Shown here: positions 1 to 11,560 of the stretch, one piece after another
Numbering within the stretch: position 1 is the first letter of the stretch
Layout of the letters: each line of letters opens with the position of its first letter
NCBI RefSeq assembly: GCF_000276665.1
Contig: NW_004955426.1
Location: 26,623,803-26,687,802 of the forward strand
Direction of reading: 5' to 3'
Source: Chinchilla lanigera
Lineage: Eukaryota > Chordata > Mammalia > Rodentia > Chinchillidae
Length of the DNA stretch: 64,000 nt
Made by a program: the position numbers and the translations under genes
The notes under the pieces: generated by a model
Databases searched by the model: none
Told to the model about the DNA's origin: nothing
What the model saw: the letters and a program-made list of their open reading frames with translations, nothing else

Positions 1-35
1 AGTGCTTTTGCCGCTGAGCTAAATCCCCAGCCCCT
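1..35 (-). mobile_element. ID-type SINE fragment (5' half, antisense), cut by window edge
   Basis: The first 35 bases read as the reverse complement of the tRNA-derived head of an ID SINE, ending in GAGCTAAATCCCCAGCCCC, which matches the complete copies at 3997 and 26238. The A-rich tail lies outside the window. It abuts L1 sequence at the point matching the internal region of the L1 copy near 57,120, so it probably inserted into that L1. Confidence 0.8.
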
Positions 36-310
36 GAATTTGTTAATTAATTCAAGGAGTCTTCTTGTGGAGTTTTTGGGGTCTTCCATGTAAAGTATCT
101 GGAAATAGTGGTAATTTTACTTCTTCCTTTCCTGTCCTTATTCCTTTTATTTCGCTCTCTTGTCTAATTGCTCTGGATAATGGTTCCAGAATTATATTGA
201 ACAGAAGTGGTGACAGCAGACATCCTTGTCTTGTTCCTGATTTTAAAGTAAAAGGTTTCCGTTTTTGTCCATTTAGAATGATGTTGTAAGCCACACATTT
301 GGCGATTCCT
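36..310 (-). pseudogene. L1 ORF2 reverse-transcriptase fragment
   Basis: On the minus strand this encodes a recognisable piece of the L1 ORF2 reverse transcriptase: a [18 protein letters not shown] block followed by RAIRQE. The following catalytic F-A-D-D motif has decayed to F-P-D-T, so the copy could not catalyse. It aligns with the plus-strand L1 at about 56,900-57,130. The fragment is short, ends near 310 on its 5' side, and is interrupted by the ID SINE on its 3' side. It is a dead LINE-1 remnant. Confidence 0.85.
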
Positions 311-1215
311 CTCACCCTTTTTGTCAGGAGATTGTGTGAGGGTACTTGCTCTTGTTACAGAAACAAAGGAAAGAGAGAGGCAAATAACAGCTAGAAGAAA
401 ATTGTGCTCACACCACATTCAGGTCACTCTGTATGTCTGGTAAGTACGTATGGAGTGGCCCAAATGCTGAGAAGGTACAAGGAGATGTTGACATGCACGT
501 ACCAGAAGACCTGTACATGGAAAAGGATACAGCAGTACACTCATTTGAGAGTGACATGATGGGGCTGGAGAGTGTATAAATTTTCTTCCCCAATGTCCCC
601 AGAGATATATGAATTGCTTATTAGCTCTGCTTTTCACCTGGGAATATAATCATCTAACCTATTGGGGGCTGTGATCTTAATGGCTTTGCTTTATCTGTTT
701 ATTTACCTATTTTTTTATGTATGTCATTCATTCTACATTGGTTAATGTTCATCCCTAGTCACAACTGTTTTCTTTTAGTTGATCTTTCATCACTGTTTGA
801 TCAGAAAAAAATGTCAGCCTCGGAATTAGGCCGACCCAGACATATGGTGGGAGGGTTCATTTGGGCTGAGTAGAGGGCTGTTGGGCAGATGATCAAAGTT
901 TGCAGTCACATCTTCAAATTTCAAGAAGGAACACTCACAGTAGAAGAAACATGAAAGTCTTGGTTTGGAGTGGTCTCATGGAGGTGTAACACAGAAATCT
1001 CAGAAGTATTTAGTTTTATATATCTCCATTATGCAGGAGATAGTGTTGAATTGTTCATTTCTTGTTTCATGTGAGTTTTGGAGCCCTCATGGAAAACTTT
1101 CCTGATGATCAAGTTAAACCTATCTGGGCTTGTCTAACTTTATACACAGATCCACCTTTGACAGCAACTCTGCCAGCAAAATCCTCAGTAATTCTACTAT
1201 TTATATCAAGTAGGC
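311..1215. other. Unique non-coding sequence
   Basis: I see no repeat family, RNA gene or coding potential here. ORFs are short and lack domain-like composition. Confidence 0.5.
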
Positions 1216-1227
1216 TTGAACTCTGTG

Positions 1228-1365
1228 AACACTCCTAGGAAGAAGGAAGGAGGAGGAGGAAGAAGAACAGGAGAAGGAAGAACAGGAGGAGGAGGTGGTG
1301 TAGGAGGAAGGGTAGAGTGGGGTGGAGGAGGAAGCAAGGAGGAACAGAGAGAAAGGGGAACCAAA
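1228..1365 (+). repeat. GGA/GAA purine-rich low-complexity tract
   Basis: Almost pure purine on the plus strand, built of imperfect GGA, GAA and AGG triplets. It yields a Gly/Arg-rich reading frame that is an artefact of the triplet repeat, not a protein gene. Confidence 0.85.
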
Positions 1366-2640
1366 AGCACATCTAGCTGGCTGAGATTTAGTCTTTGGTA
1401 AAGAACATTATGAATTGAGATGGTGCCAGGCTGCTCCTATGATTCATCTCTTCTCTTGTCAAAACCAGTTGAGGCAATGCCATTGAAAACCTCCCTGCTT
1501 TGTGAAGAGGCACTTAATGTCGGAAGGAAAAGCATAAGCACAGTAATAACTAGGCTTTTCAAGCAGAGAGAATTAGTGCTCCTAGATTACTAAACAGTCA
1601 CTGCAGTTTAAGCTTAAAAGTATTGTTAGCTAATTCAGTTTAATAGGCTTCATTGTTTCCAGTGACTTGTTCTTTCTTTGAAGGTCACTTGGTAAATTTT
1701 GCCAATTTTTTCTTAAAATCTTTTTGAAGGTCTAAATGATAAAACATGATGAAATTTAAGGTCTAATATCTAATATGCATCTATATTGAGATGCAGATGT
1801 GGAGCTGTGCTTGATCTTGGGTTGCCAAGTACAAAGCCATGTATTCTGTATGGAAGGCTGATTTCTGGAAGTTGGGACAACAAATTTGGCCTGTGTAGTT
1901 TCAAGTGTCAAGTGTGTCTTGTCCAGCAGGATACATGATGTAGTTGTTGAAAGACAGATTACTTTCAGGACAGTTGGGACCCACAAATGATTGAATAGCA
2001 TAGTAGGCAGTATCTTGATAGAAAACTCACTTACTCGTGAATAATTTAACTTCTGCTTTGGAACATTAATCCCAATGCAAGGCATATAATTTTTCACATT
2101 TCATTTCATGTAATTTATTCCTATCTGTACTAATTTCACCTTATTTCTTGTCTTGCAAGAACCCAGACTGTATGGCTCAGTGGTAAGATTTCAAAAAAGC
2201 TGTTAGTAATCAGATTGGGTGATCTATAGTGTTCTCAGGCTTGCTTTCAAGAGCATACATCTTTAGATTTATCACTTAGATTATGAGTCTTTGTGGGAAT
2301 ATTAATTCAGATCTTTGAGGTGGCCGGCACAATAGGTGAGGTCTGTGGTGGCTAAGTGATCATCAGTGGTTGTTCAAATTGATCAGTTGTGGAGGTGGGA
2401 CCCAAACCTGGGTATTTTGAGATAGTACTTTGAACATAACACCCTTTTTATAAACACTTTCACTGTAGCATGTATGTAAATGTCCTGCATTCCCTTCTGA
2501 TAGGGATTTCCTTTTTGTCCTCCAGTCCTGAGATCCCGGAGTGTTATTTTTTATATCCTCAAACCCCTTCATTCCCTGAGTAAGCCTTTGTGGTTTTATA
2601 AAGTTCTTGTAATACAAAAATTTCAGCTTACACAAAAGTG
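1366..2640. other. Unique non-coding sequence
   Basis: No recognisable element. A 113-codon open frame on the minus strand (2097 down to 1756) has no start context, domain or partner and is probably chance. Confidence 0.45.
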
Positions 2641-3250
2641 GGTAAAAGATATAGCATAAGAAACCCTCACATATCTATTGCCAACTTCGGTAGTTGTCAA
2701 CTCCCAGGCAATCTTGTATCATTTCTGTTCCATCCAATTTTCTCCTTCCCACATTATTCTGACCAGAGCTGAGCATCATTTCATTTTGTTCATTATACTT
2801 CAGTGTAGCTCTCCAAGAGATAAGCATTTAAGGCATACTCATAATGCAGTTATGGAACTGAAAAATTGACAATAACTCTTTAAATAATTAAATATTCAAA
2901 TAGAGTTCAAATTTTAATCATCTGATAAATGTCATAATTCGGTTTTTATAGTCACTTTGAATCAGGCTTCAAATAATGTTTACATATTACAATTGGTTTT
3001 AAGTCTTTCAAGTCTTTTTTAATGTGTACAATCAAAATTAATCTCTCTCTCTCTCATTCTGTCTCTCTCTCTCTCCCTTCCTCCCTGCAATTTGTTTAGG
3101 AAACTGAGTTATTATCTTTGAGAGTTCGCTACAAACTGAATTTAGTAGATTGCTTCCCCACAATCTTCTTTAAAATGTTTTTCTATCTTGTTTCCTATAA
3201 ATTGGTGGTTATATCTAAAAGTTGTAGTAATTCATTTTCTTAAGAAACTT
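2640..3250. mobile_element. Ancient L1 (L1M-type) 3' region fragment
   Basis: The order of phrases matches the old mammalian L1M 3' non-coding region I recall: 'ATCTATTGCCAACTTC', 'ATCATTTCATTTTGTTC', a stretch ending in ATAAATGTCATAATTC, 'AATCAGGCTTCAAA' and 'TTTCCTATAAATTGGTGGTT'. Divergence is high, so it predates rodent-specific elements. A CT dinucleotide run at 3042-3078 interrupts it. Orientation and subfamily are unsettled without alignment. Confidence 0.55.
3042..3078. repeat. (CT)n microsatellite
   Basis: Two runs of CT dinucleotides separated by a short ATTCTGT interruption, inside the old L1 fragment. Confidence 0.85.
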
Positions 3251-3329
3251 ACCCACCAGTGGGTGGAGTGGAATTGTTGGTCTGAGGTGCCTGGTCTGAG
3301 AGATAAGACTGTGAACTCAAGGTAATATT

Positions 3330-3575
3330 GAGCATGGGGACATGGAGTCTAGACCTACAAAGTCTGGATTTCAACCCTACTTCTGTCATTTATTAGCCAT
3401 GTGCCCCATCAAAAATTATTTGACATCTCTGTGTTTCAGTTAACTCATCTATTTAAAAAGAACAATAATAGTACCTACTTTATGGGGTAGTGAGGTTCAC
3501 ATGGATCAGGTTCAAATGCTTAAAATATTGGCACAATATAAAACGTCATAAGTGTTAACTGTGATTTATGAAAGA
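3330..3575 (+). mobile_element. MIR SINE
   Basis: Sense-strand MIR: 'TCTGGATTTCAACCCTAC', 'TTATTAGCCATGTG', a 'CATCTCTGTGTTTCAG' segment, then 'AATAATAGTACCTACTT' and 'GTGAGGTTCACATGGAT', all in the consensus order. This is a tRNA-derived SINE mobilised by L2 machinery in early mammals. It is unusually full-length for a MIR. Confidence 0.8.
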
Positions 3576-3981
3576 GAAGTTAGAGGAGAGTTCAGAGGAA
3601 GGAAATTAGTAAAAATAAAATTTGTGTTTGGGGTGAGAGCAATGTACGCAGAAAACAACCAAAAGACTGACCAGGCCATTCCCAGTGATTCTCCCCTGAC
3701 TGCTTTTCCTCCATTGCATTTTGTGTTTCTAGTCTTACCACGTCATGTCCTGTGTAAGTTATTTGCAGCAGATAACACATTTGCAGATGAGCTAGGAAAG
3801 AGAGCAAAGCAATGACACCAATGTCACGTGACCTTAGGGCCAGACTGAAGTGGGCCTCAGATGTCTCCGTGCTTCGATTTGGTGTCATCAGATTCTGATA
3901 TGGCCACAAGTGTTTACTTTGTATTTTCTTTGTGTACCACCTTTGTGCTTAAGCAGTCAGTGGTGAAAATCTTATCTGCAT
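3576..3981. other. Unique non-coding sequence
   Basis: No repeat or gene recognised. Overlapping open frames of 87-105 codons on both strands lack any domain signature. Confidence 0.45.
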
Positions 3982-4110
3982 GGCCTATTCATTCTTTTTT
4001 TTTTTTTTTGTCTTTTCTTCCGGTACCAGGAATCGAACTCACGACCTTGCCCTTGCCAGGCAGGCGCTTTTGCAGCTGAGCTAAATCCCCAGCCCGGCCT
4101 ATTCATTCTT
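3982..4110 (-). mobile_element. ID SINE with perfect 15-bp target-site duplication
   Basis: A T-run at 3997-4009 (the A-tail of a minus-strand element) is followed by the antisense ID body to 4095. The body contains GGTACCAGGAATCGAACTC, the complement of a Pol III B box, and TAAATCCCCAGCCC at the element's 5' end. Identical 15-bp direct repeats GGCCTATTCATTCTT flank it at 3982-3996 and 4096-4110, as expected for L1-mediated insertion. This is one of the best-preserved SINEs in the window. Confidence 0.95.
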
Positions 4111-5194
4111 AACAGTTACCTTGGCCTTAAAGTGGAATCTCCATGCTGTGTCCACAGAATATCTTATTCCCTTACTTACATCAATTTTTTTTTTGAAATC
4201 AGACTCCATTCTAAGCCTTTCTTTGCTTGTCACACTTTGCAACTGATCCTGGAACACTTAGATCTTTGCCTGTACATGGTAACTTCTGTTTCCACTTTCT
4301 CCCATGTTGCTTCATTCTGGCTAGAGTGAAGCTCTCTAGACTGCCAAAGTATAGGCCACCTGTTTTTGCATGTACATTTTAACTGGAGCAAAGCTATGCA
4401 CATTCATTTACATATCTGTGGCTGCTTTGTCTACAGAACGCAAGAACTGAGTAGTTGAAACAGAGATGCCATGGGTGGCAAAGCCTGGTGTATTATTGTT
4501 TGGTCACTTACAGAAAAGTTTGCTGACCTCTGTTTCAAAAAGGAGAAAATTATCAGATTAATGTGTATCAAAGAACTGCTGGCTAGAAAAGATAAATCAT
4601 ATAATTTCATAACTTTCTTAAAAAGTGGAAAAATTGGAAATGGGTCACCTGTTCAACAGGTGACTAGCATGCATGTTAAGTATCCAAAAAATATGTGTTC
4701 TTCTACCTTGGGGAAAGAATGGTGGCCTTCTCTTTATAACAATGTCTCTAGGCCCTGAAGTCACACAGTGAATTGCTTTTCCTCTTTACTTTTCCATTTT
4801 GCCATAATTCCCTAGGGGGAAGGGCAGATATTTTAGGCTGTCAGGGAATCGAAACCTTCTGATAGTTACTCTGTCTCAGATATTCTTAGGTCCCCTATAA
4901 GCAATGTGACACCTTTATTCTGCCTCAGCCTGTTGTGGCCCAACCTACTACTTACTTTTGGTTGCTGCTGTTCACCTTGAAGGGAATCTCTAAACATGCC
5001 TAGGGCCTTGTTTACTCAGCACAGTTCTGTGCCAGTTGACATGAAGTCAGAAACACTTTAGACAGAAGCCTGTTTTGAAAGTGCCAGCTAGTAGCAAGTA
5101 AATCTGGCTTCATTTCCCCTTGAGTCTGGAGATCTGATTAGAAGTGTAAAAGGGAGGAAAGGATGATTTATTTGTTGACTATATTGACGGATCC
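4111..5194. other. Unique non-coding sequence
   Basis: Nothing recognisable. A 95-codon plus-strand frame at 4471-4758 shows no family resemblance. Confidence 0.45.
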
Positions 5195-5400
5195 ATGGAA
5201 GTCATTTTTAACAAGTTCATTCATCTAAATCCTATAAAACCTTGAAAGGGAGGTAACACCATACTTTAGGGGTACTGAGACTCAGAGAAAATAAGTAGTT
5301 CCACATGCTATCATTGCTGCAGTCTCATAAGCAAGTGTGTTGGGCTGCTTCTAGTTTTCTGCTCCAAAATCCTTATACTGTTGACCTACTCCTCATGTTC
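5195..5400 (-). mobile_element. MIR SINE (antisense)
   Basis: Contains the antisense MIR hallmark 'ACTGAGACTCAGAGAAAATAAG' in shortened form: GAGACTCAGAGAAAATAAG, followed by a diverged region ending in 'CTTATACTGTTGACC'. Edges are approximate. Confidence 0.6.
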
Positions 5401-7109
5401 ACAAAATAGCTGCAAGACATTTATAAATTGTGTTTCTGGTTAAAAAATAGGAGGGATAAGCCAGATGAATGTGTTTTCTTTCTTTGATGTCCTTCTTGGT
5501 GACTTGCATCTCTTTAGTCAGATTATGGGAATTTTTTTGGGGGGGGGCAGTGGAACTAGGAAAATGTAGAAAGTTGTTTGTTTGTTTTGTTTTAGACTGG
5601 GGATATTGCTACCCTCATAGAAATGAGTTTAGTAGACACAAACACAGTAGAAAATTAGGAATAAATAGGAAATTGCAGTCTTTTTTCAGGTAGTTATTCT
5701 GGTGCACAGAAAGACTAAAAACTTTCAAACTAATATAGATATTTCTTGAGCTCATTTCAGATGAATTTGATAGGATAAAGGTGATGGCCTCTGTCTCATC
5801 TCCTGGAGATGAGACAAAGAGGCAACAGATAGAATGATTTCCTTCTAGCTCTCATGGTCAAATAAAACAAGTGCCAGTGAGGAGTGGCAGTTGCCAGATG
5901 TCATCAGCCAAGTCTGGGAAAGGGTGGAGACACTCTAAACCTACTTGCTGTATATTAGAAGCTTGTATCTCATAGACCAGGGTAGCAGTACTTGTGGTAA
6001 AGGGACAGGGAAGCCACTCAGAACCACTGGATTACGTGAGCTAAACAGAGATAAATGTGGAATACACTGGAGCTCTAGCCAGGAGGGAACTGTCTAGCAC
6101 ACACCAGCTACCTAGTGTTCAGTTAGCAAAAATGTTTCTGCCCTAGTCATCATACCCTATGAATCTTCACTGCTTGCCCATAACCTCCATGCCTCAGGAT
6201 GCTTGCTCTGGTGTAAAGAAAAGCAAACAGTGATGTCTCCAGTAGGTCAGCACTCATGCATGCAGTTTTCATGTTGATAAGGGATTGCTCTAAAGGGAAC
6301 AGTTATCGGACACCTGGCCTATACCTGGCTACTCACAGCAAAGTTGTGTTTCTTTTTCACTTTTTTTTTCTGTTTGCTACCAGGCATAGAACTTCAAGAG
6401 AACAGTGTGTTCTAAAAACAGCCTGCAAAGGAAAAGAGAACTCACCCTGCTTGGTTACCTGAGAAAAGCAATCAGTTCAGGAGGGCTAGATTCCTTTTAA
6501 TTGCTTTGCAAAAGGGGCTAAAAAGTTGAAGCCCTGTAGCTGGTCCCCTTTTGAAGAGAAGAAGGAAAGGAATTTTAAAACAAAATGCCAGAAGTGTAAT
6601 GGAGCACAGAGGTCACAACTTGGAAAGCCTACAGTGTCTTGGCAGGTCACATAAGTGTGTGAAATGAGCCAGTTGCACACAGGCAAGCACATGTCCCTTC
6701 CAGAGAAACTGTTGCCACAGAAAAGTATTAGCTTTAATCTCCTCCCTTCTTCTTTTCCTTTGGCTTCTCTTCCTTTCTCATAGAAGCTAGAGATTAGGAA
6801 TTTTGTGTGAATAACCCAGTCTGTGACTCTTTACACATAGGGATGCTACTTAGCTCATCTGGCCCCCTTTCCAAATTGAAGAACAGCACCCTTCTCTTCC
6901 TGCCATCCCCGGAGCTGTACAAATCAAGTGTTGGACATATTCCAGCCATCATTAGCTCCTCAGCTGACCCCCCCATGTCAGATACAATCTGCCAGCTGTG
7001 GAGGGTGGCCCCCAAATTATCAATGGTATACGAACTAAACAGTGTAATTGTGAGCCACACTCGGCACACAAGCTATCATTTTGCAGCTTCTGTGGTTGTG
7101 GTTATGACA
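5401..7109. other. Unique non-coding sequence with a G-run
   Basis: No repeat family was recognised. A T-run followed by a run of nine or so Gs lies at 5534-5548. Around 6800-7110 the sequence is of higher complexity and open on both strands for about 100 codons (plus 6807-7112, minus 7069-6794). Neither frame resembles a known protein, so I do not call a gene. Confidence 0.4.
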
Positions 7110-7320
7110 TAGCTCTCGGGTTAGATTGCCTGGCTTCAAATCTGGATTCTTTCATGTAGACAAATGACTCAGTGTTTCTCTGCTGCAGCCTCTTTCTGCA
7201 TGGAGAGAAATACATGTGAGTACCTTCAGAGGTTATGAAGCTGAAATAAAACAATGCATGAAAAACAGCTATTCAAAGGATTGTACATAGCATTTAGTAA
7301 GTGTTAGATAATTATCACAG
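7110..7320 (+). mobile_element. MIR SINE
   Basis: Sense MIR: 'GGTTAGATTGCCTGGCTTC' and 'AAATCTGGATTC' at the 5' side, then 'GTTATGAAGCTGAAATAAAA' and 'GTACATAGCATTTAGTAAGT' in order at the 3' side. The centre is strongly diverged. Confidence 0.7.
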
Positions 7321-7839
7321 TTGTGTGAAAGGCTGATTTTGTGTACTCTTCAGCCTATCTCTGTTAAGGTAAGTTTTGCTGGCAAATTCACAGCATAAGA
7401 AACAATGAGAGAATGCGTGTTAGACCTTCATGGTACCAGCTTCCTACTTTGGGGAAAATGCTTATACCTCTGTCTCTGATGACTTTGTCAAGGCAGGGAG
7501 CTCAAAATAGCAAGCACCCCCTACCAGATGGCCTTCAAAGGCCGTGAAAATCTCAGTGAAATAAACCCTTTGCTGGAACCACTGTTCCTGCCTCTCTGCA
7601 TAAAGCACAGGCACAGATTGACAGATGTCAACCATAATAATCACATCTCACTCCTATTACAAAAAGATTAAACTCAGGATCTTCTAGGCAAAAGGCAAAA
7701 ATGTGTGGAGTATGTATACTTTAGCATAATTTGCACTTAAAATGATTGAAAAATTTTAGTTATCCTGGGAAGCACTTGCTTATTTGAGTTTATCTTCTAA
7801 ACTGGCTCATCTTCTGGAAGTGACCACAGAGATGATTCT
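7321..7839. other. Unique non-coding sequence
   Basis: Nothing recognised. Confidence 0.45.
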
Positions 7840-8230
7840 GTCTTTAACCATGTAACACCCAAGCTGCATTAAGCTCCACATAAAAGGCTGATTTCCAGTG
7901 CGAATCTGTGCTGGAAGCGGGTGTTGACTCAGTCCTGACTGTAGTGAAATGTGTGGCTTGTTTCAAGATTTGGGGTAAAATGTATCTACATCCAGCAATG
8001 TTGTTGTAGGGCCAATCATGTCTCGAGTGCACACAAGTTTTATTTTTAAAAAGCATTCTGTCAGTCTTGTAATAATATGTGTCCGGAAAAAGAACCACAG
8101 GAAGCAGCTCATTTGGTTCCACATTCATTTAAAGGGGCTTTTCTCTCATTTCATTAAGTCTAAGCTTTCTGTAACCATTCACTTACCCCTAAATGAGTGT
8201 GAAGAGAGTCTGTAAGACTTGAAAAGTCAA
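7840..8230. promoter_or_regulatory. Candidate conserved non-coding element (speculative)
   Basis: This stretch is free of recognisable repeats, has mixed composition and keeps several CpGs (GCGAATCTG, AAGCGGGTG, TCTCGAGTGC, TGTCCGGAAA) in a region where CpG is otherwise scarce. It carries ETS-like (CCGGAA), AP-1-like (TGACTCA) and CCAAT-like (CCAATCA) words. Such texture is typical of mammalian enhancers, but this is inference from composition. Cross-species conservation would decide. Confidence 0.25.
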
Positions 8231-9420
8231 ATGTGATCCTCACATTCTTATTCCTTCTTGCTTAGCATAGATTTGGGCAAATGACCATCAAACTAAGGCT
8301 TGTATCTCTGTACCAAAATTTCTTAACTTTAATACTATTAATATTTTGGGCCAGATTATTCTTTGTTCTGAGGAACACACCACATATGGTTGTAGGTTGA
8401 GTGGCATCTCCGACCTCTACCCACTGGATGCCATTAATGCTCCTTCTTCTACTTGTGATAATCAAAAATGTTTCCAGAAATTCCCAAATGCTTCCACCCC
8501 GAAAGAGAAAATCTAGGTCAGTATGCCACTGTTCCACATTAAGAAAAGTGATGAGCTTTGTATACATGGAGTTCCTTACCCCTCTCCCCACTGGTCAAAA
8601 CTGACTCTAAAGATGGCAAAGTTTTTATATAAACTCATCTGCAAGTTACAGTGCCAAAATGCTTGCAGAAACAGCCCATAGTCACCGCATTTACCAAATC
8701 AGTGTTTTTGCCAAACTTCACAGTACCTTGTCCATGTATCATGTTAATTGCTGTCAAAGTTTACAAGGGCATCATCGTGCAACCCCTTTGCCCTTTAAAA
8801 TATTTGCTCAGACTTCTTTCAAAGAGTGCTGCTCATCCGTCTGCTCCCATAAATCCTCAGTGGATAGGAGGGGATTTGTAAACCAGAGAGAGATTTCAAG
8901 TATCCTCACTTCTACTTCTCTCTGTGTAAAGGGAGGGAAATTGGGGTCCAGATCAGAATTTGCAACACAGATTGCTATGGTGAAGCCTCAGTGATTCAGA
9001 CTGTAGCCTTGGATTTTCATAAATATTGGCACAGAACATAATTTTTATTGAGTAAAATGTTTAAAATTATGCACTTATGGTAGTTTTCAAGGTGTTAGGA
9101 AGAAGAAAAAGCAGAAACAAAACTTTCCTTCAAATTGAAAGCACAAAAAATTAAGTAAAATATCAATTTCCCTTCTGTTATTAAATCCAGAAACTTATAT
9201 TTGTTTGCTCTTTGTAGTCAGTGATTATATAATACTAGCCAATTTTGAATGATTTGCCTAAACACACTTGTGAATTATGCCTGTTGCATAAATTATGACT
9301 AAAAGTTGGAGGGAATAATAGTTTATAATTGATTTATCCTTAATTCAGATAGGTACTGTCACCTTCTTCTCATTTCCATGCAACATTGTTATCTCTACAG
9401 TTTATTCTTCATTAGTGCAT
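8231..9420. other. Unique non-coding sequence
   Basis: Repeat-free to my eye. 8620-8900 has texture similar to the candidate element just upstream, with words such as ATGTTAATTGCTGTCAAAGT. The two overlapping plus-strand frames here (76 and 111 codons) are not recognisable proteins. Confidence 0.4.
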
Positions 9421-9429
9421 GCTTGCAGT

Positions 9430-10435
9430 GTATAATGATTGTATTTATTGGGGAACTTGATACATGTACATAACACATCAAAATTCTTTTCTGTGGCCCC
9501 TATTTCTTCCATTCCTCCCTGTTCCTTCCATCTCTTGCTTCCCTTCCCATTTCAAAAAGATTTCTCTGTTTCTCTTATCCTTCTTTTATTTTACTCTTTC
9601 TTTGTAGTTTGGGTTTCTAATACAAGATAAACTATGTGATATTTAAGTTTGTGTATCTAATTTATTTCACTTAATATTATGATCTCATACATCCATTTGC
9701 CTACAGTTGCTTCAAGTTTATTCTTTGTGGCAGAGTAGTACTCCATTGTATATAAGCATCACAATTTGTTTTTCCATTCATGTATTGATAGACATATAGG
9801 CTGTTTCCAAGATTTAGCTATAATAAATTGTATTGCTATAAATATGGGAATGCATGTATCACTGTAATATAATGTCTTGAACCCTTTAAGCAAGCTACCT
9901 AAACGGGGAATAGCTGGGGCAAATGACATTTCTATTTTTTGTTTTTTGAGGAATCTCCGTACTGATTTCCACAGGGGTTATGCTAACTTACATTCCCACC
10001 AATAATGTATAAGTGTTCCCTTTTCCCCACAGCCTTGTCAGCATTTGTTATTATTTGATTTCTTGATAGTAAACATTCTTTCTGAAGTAAGATGAAATCT
10101 CAGTGTTTCATTTCCATTCCTCTAGTGACCAGCAATGTTGAACATCTTCAATGTATTTATTAGCCATTTGTACATCTTTTGAAGAGTGTCCAATCATTTT
10201 AGTTGTACATATTTTACTGGATCTTTCATTTTAAGAGTTTTAAATTTTTTGAGTTCTTTATATTCTGGATATTAGTCCTCTGTCAGAAGAATAGCTGGCA
10301 AATTTTTTCCCATTTTGTAATTTGTCTCTTCACTGTATTGGTTGATTCCCTTGCTGTGTAGAAGCTTTTCAATTTGATATGATCCCATTTGTTGATTACT
10401 GGTATTATTTCTTCTGTCTACCTAGTGTATAGTCA
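9430..10435 (-). mobile_element. L1 3' end (ORF2 C-terminus and 3'UTR), antisense, 5'-truncated
   Basis: The antisense L1 signature runs continuously: 'AGTAGTACTCCATTGTATA', 'GGCTGTTTCCAAGATT', 'GGGGAATAGCTGGG', 'CATTCCCACCAAT', 'CACAGCCTTGTCAGCATTTG', 'GACCAGCAATGTTGAACATC', 'TTAGTCCTCTGTCAGA' and 'GTGTAGAAGCTTTTCAATTT'. This covers the end of ORF2 and part of the 3'UTR. Stops and indels break the frame. The 5' truncation falls near 10,435, where unrelated DNA resumes. The 3'UTR differs from that of the 33 and 59 kb copies, so it is a different, older subfamily. Confidence 0.9.
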
Positions 10436-11139
10436 CACATGAAATAATGTGACTGAATCCAACCCATCCATACAAGATGACCAGTGCTGCATCCATATTT
10501 ACTTAATGCATTAGAGAAAAGCAGTAATTGCACAATTTATGCTTGTGATCTTTTAATAGTATATAAAGTGCTCATATCTTCTCAATGTGGTTAGTTCTTG
10601 ATCTAAACAACAAAGAGTAAAGCAGGAGAATTATCAAGTTCAGACACTGTTCTACTGGAGAGTGAGATTATCACTGAAAGAAAGGCACAGCATGTTCTGC
10701 TGGCATGTACGAGTCTTGATTACAAGGTGTACTCTTGGTGCTTGCTGTGTGCCTCAGGCTGTCTGACTTTCACTTGCGATTACCAGGACATCTGAGACAT
10801 AACTCTCTAGGTGGGGTCAGGCAGTACGGAGCTAACTTTTCTCTTGTCATGTCCTAAATCCTTCTCTGTGCCTAGTATTGTGAGCAACAAGGAAAGTTCC
10901 CATTGTGGCGTGGAATAAATGTTACTAAAAGACTTCAGGAAATGACTTTGACCTTGTTTTAGACTTAGAAGATGATCTCATTGAGCAATGCATATAGTGC
11001 CAAATTATGGAATGTGTTAGTAAAATAAGCCCACAATATGCTTAAAAACAAAAAGGCTGTCTAGTGGGTGGGGCAGCAATCCCTTCTAGATTAAAAGTTG
11101 AGAAGTAGCTGAAAGATATGTGATATTTTTACCTAAGAC
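10436..11139. other. Unique non-coding sequence
   Basis: Nothing recognised. Confidence 0.45.
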
Positions 11140-11149
11140 ATGGTACCTT

Positions 11150-11560
11150 ACGCTATCACCTTTTAGCAATGATGGGATATTGAGAATCTCTCTGAAGCCT
11201 GTGTACTTAGCAAATACTGATGGAAAGCTTGCTATGAGATAGTCACTATTATAGGTGGTAGAGATTATAGAGTGAACCAAACACAGTCATTTCTTACATT
11301 TAGTAAAGGATGACAGTCAATAAACAAATACATGTCATATGGACTACCATGGGGAAAATCAAAATGTGGAAAGAGGGTGGATAGAGCAAAATTGGAATGA
11401 GGAGAGTTTCATACAGGTAGCTGAAGAGTGCTTCTACAATGAAGCGGTTTCTCAGACAATTGAAGGTAATAAAAGAGAGGGCCTTATGGATATCTGGGAG
11501 AAGATAGCAGAAACTCTTCAGGGTGTTTCAACAGGAAATTACACGTTAGATTGTAATTTA
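11150..11560. repeat. Possible ancient interspersed repeat, family unassigned
   Basis: Phrases 'AGAGTGAACCAAACACAGTC', 'GACAGTCAATAAACAAATAC', 'GGCCTTATGGATATCTGGG' and 'AGAAGATAGCAG' occur in the order I recall from a common ancient mammalian repeat, also suspected at 36.4-37.7, 43.8 and 45.6 kb. An 88-codon frame at 11339-11605 lies inside and is probably fortuitous. Alignment to a repeat library is needed for the name. Confidence 0.35.

Noticed and set aside
1216..1401. Gly/Arg-rich small protein
   Set aside because: Product of GGA/GAA triplet repeats.
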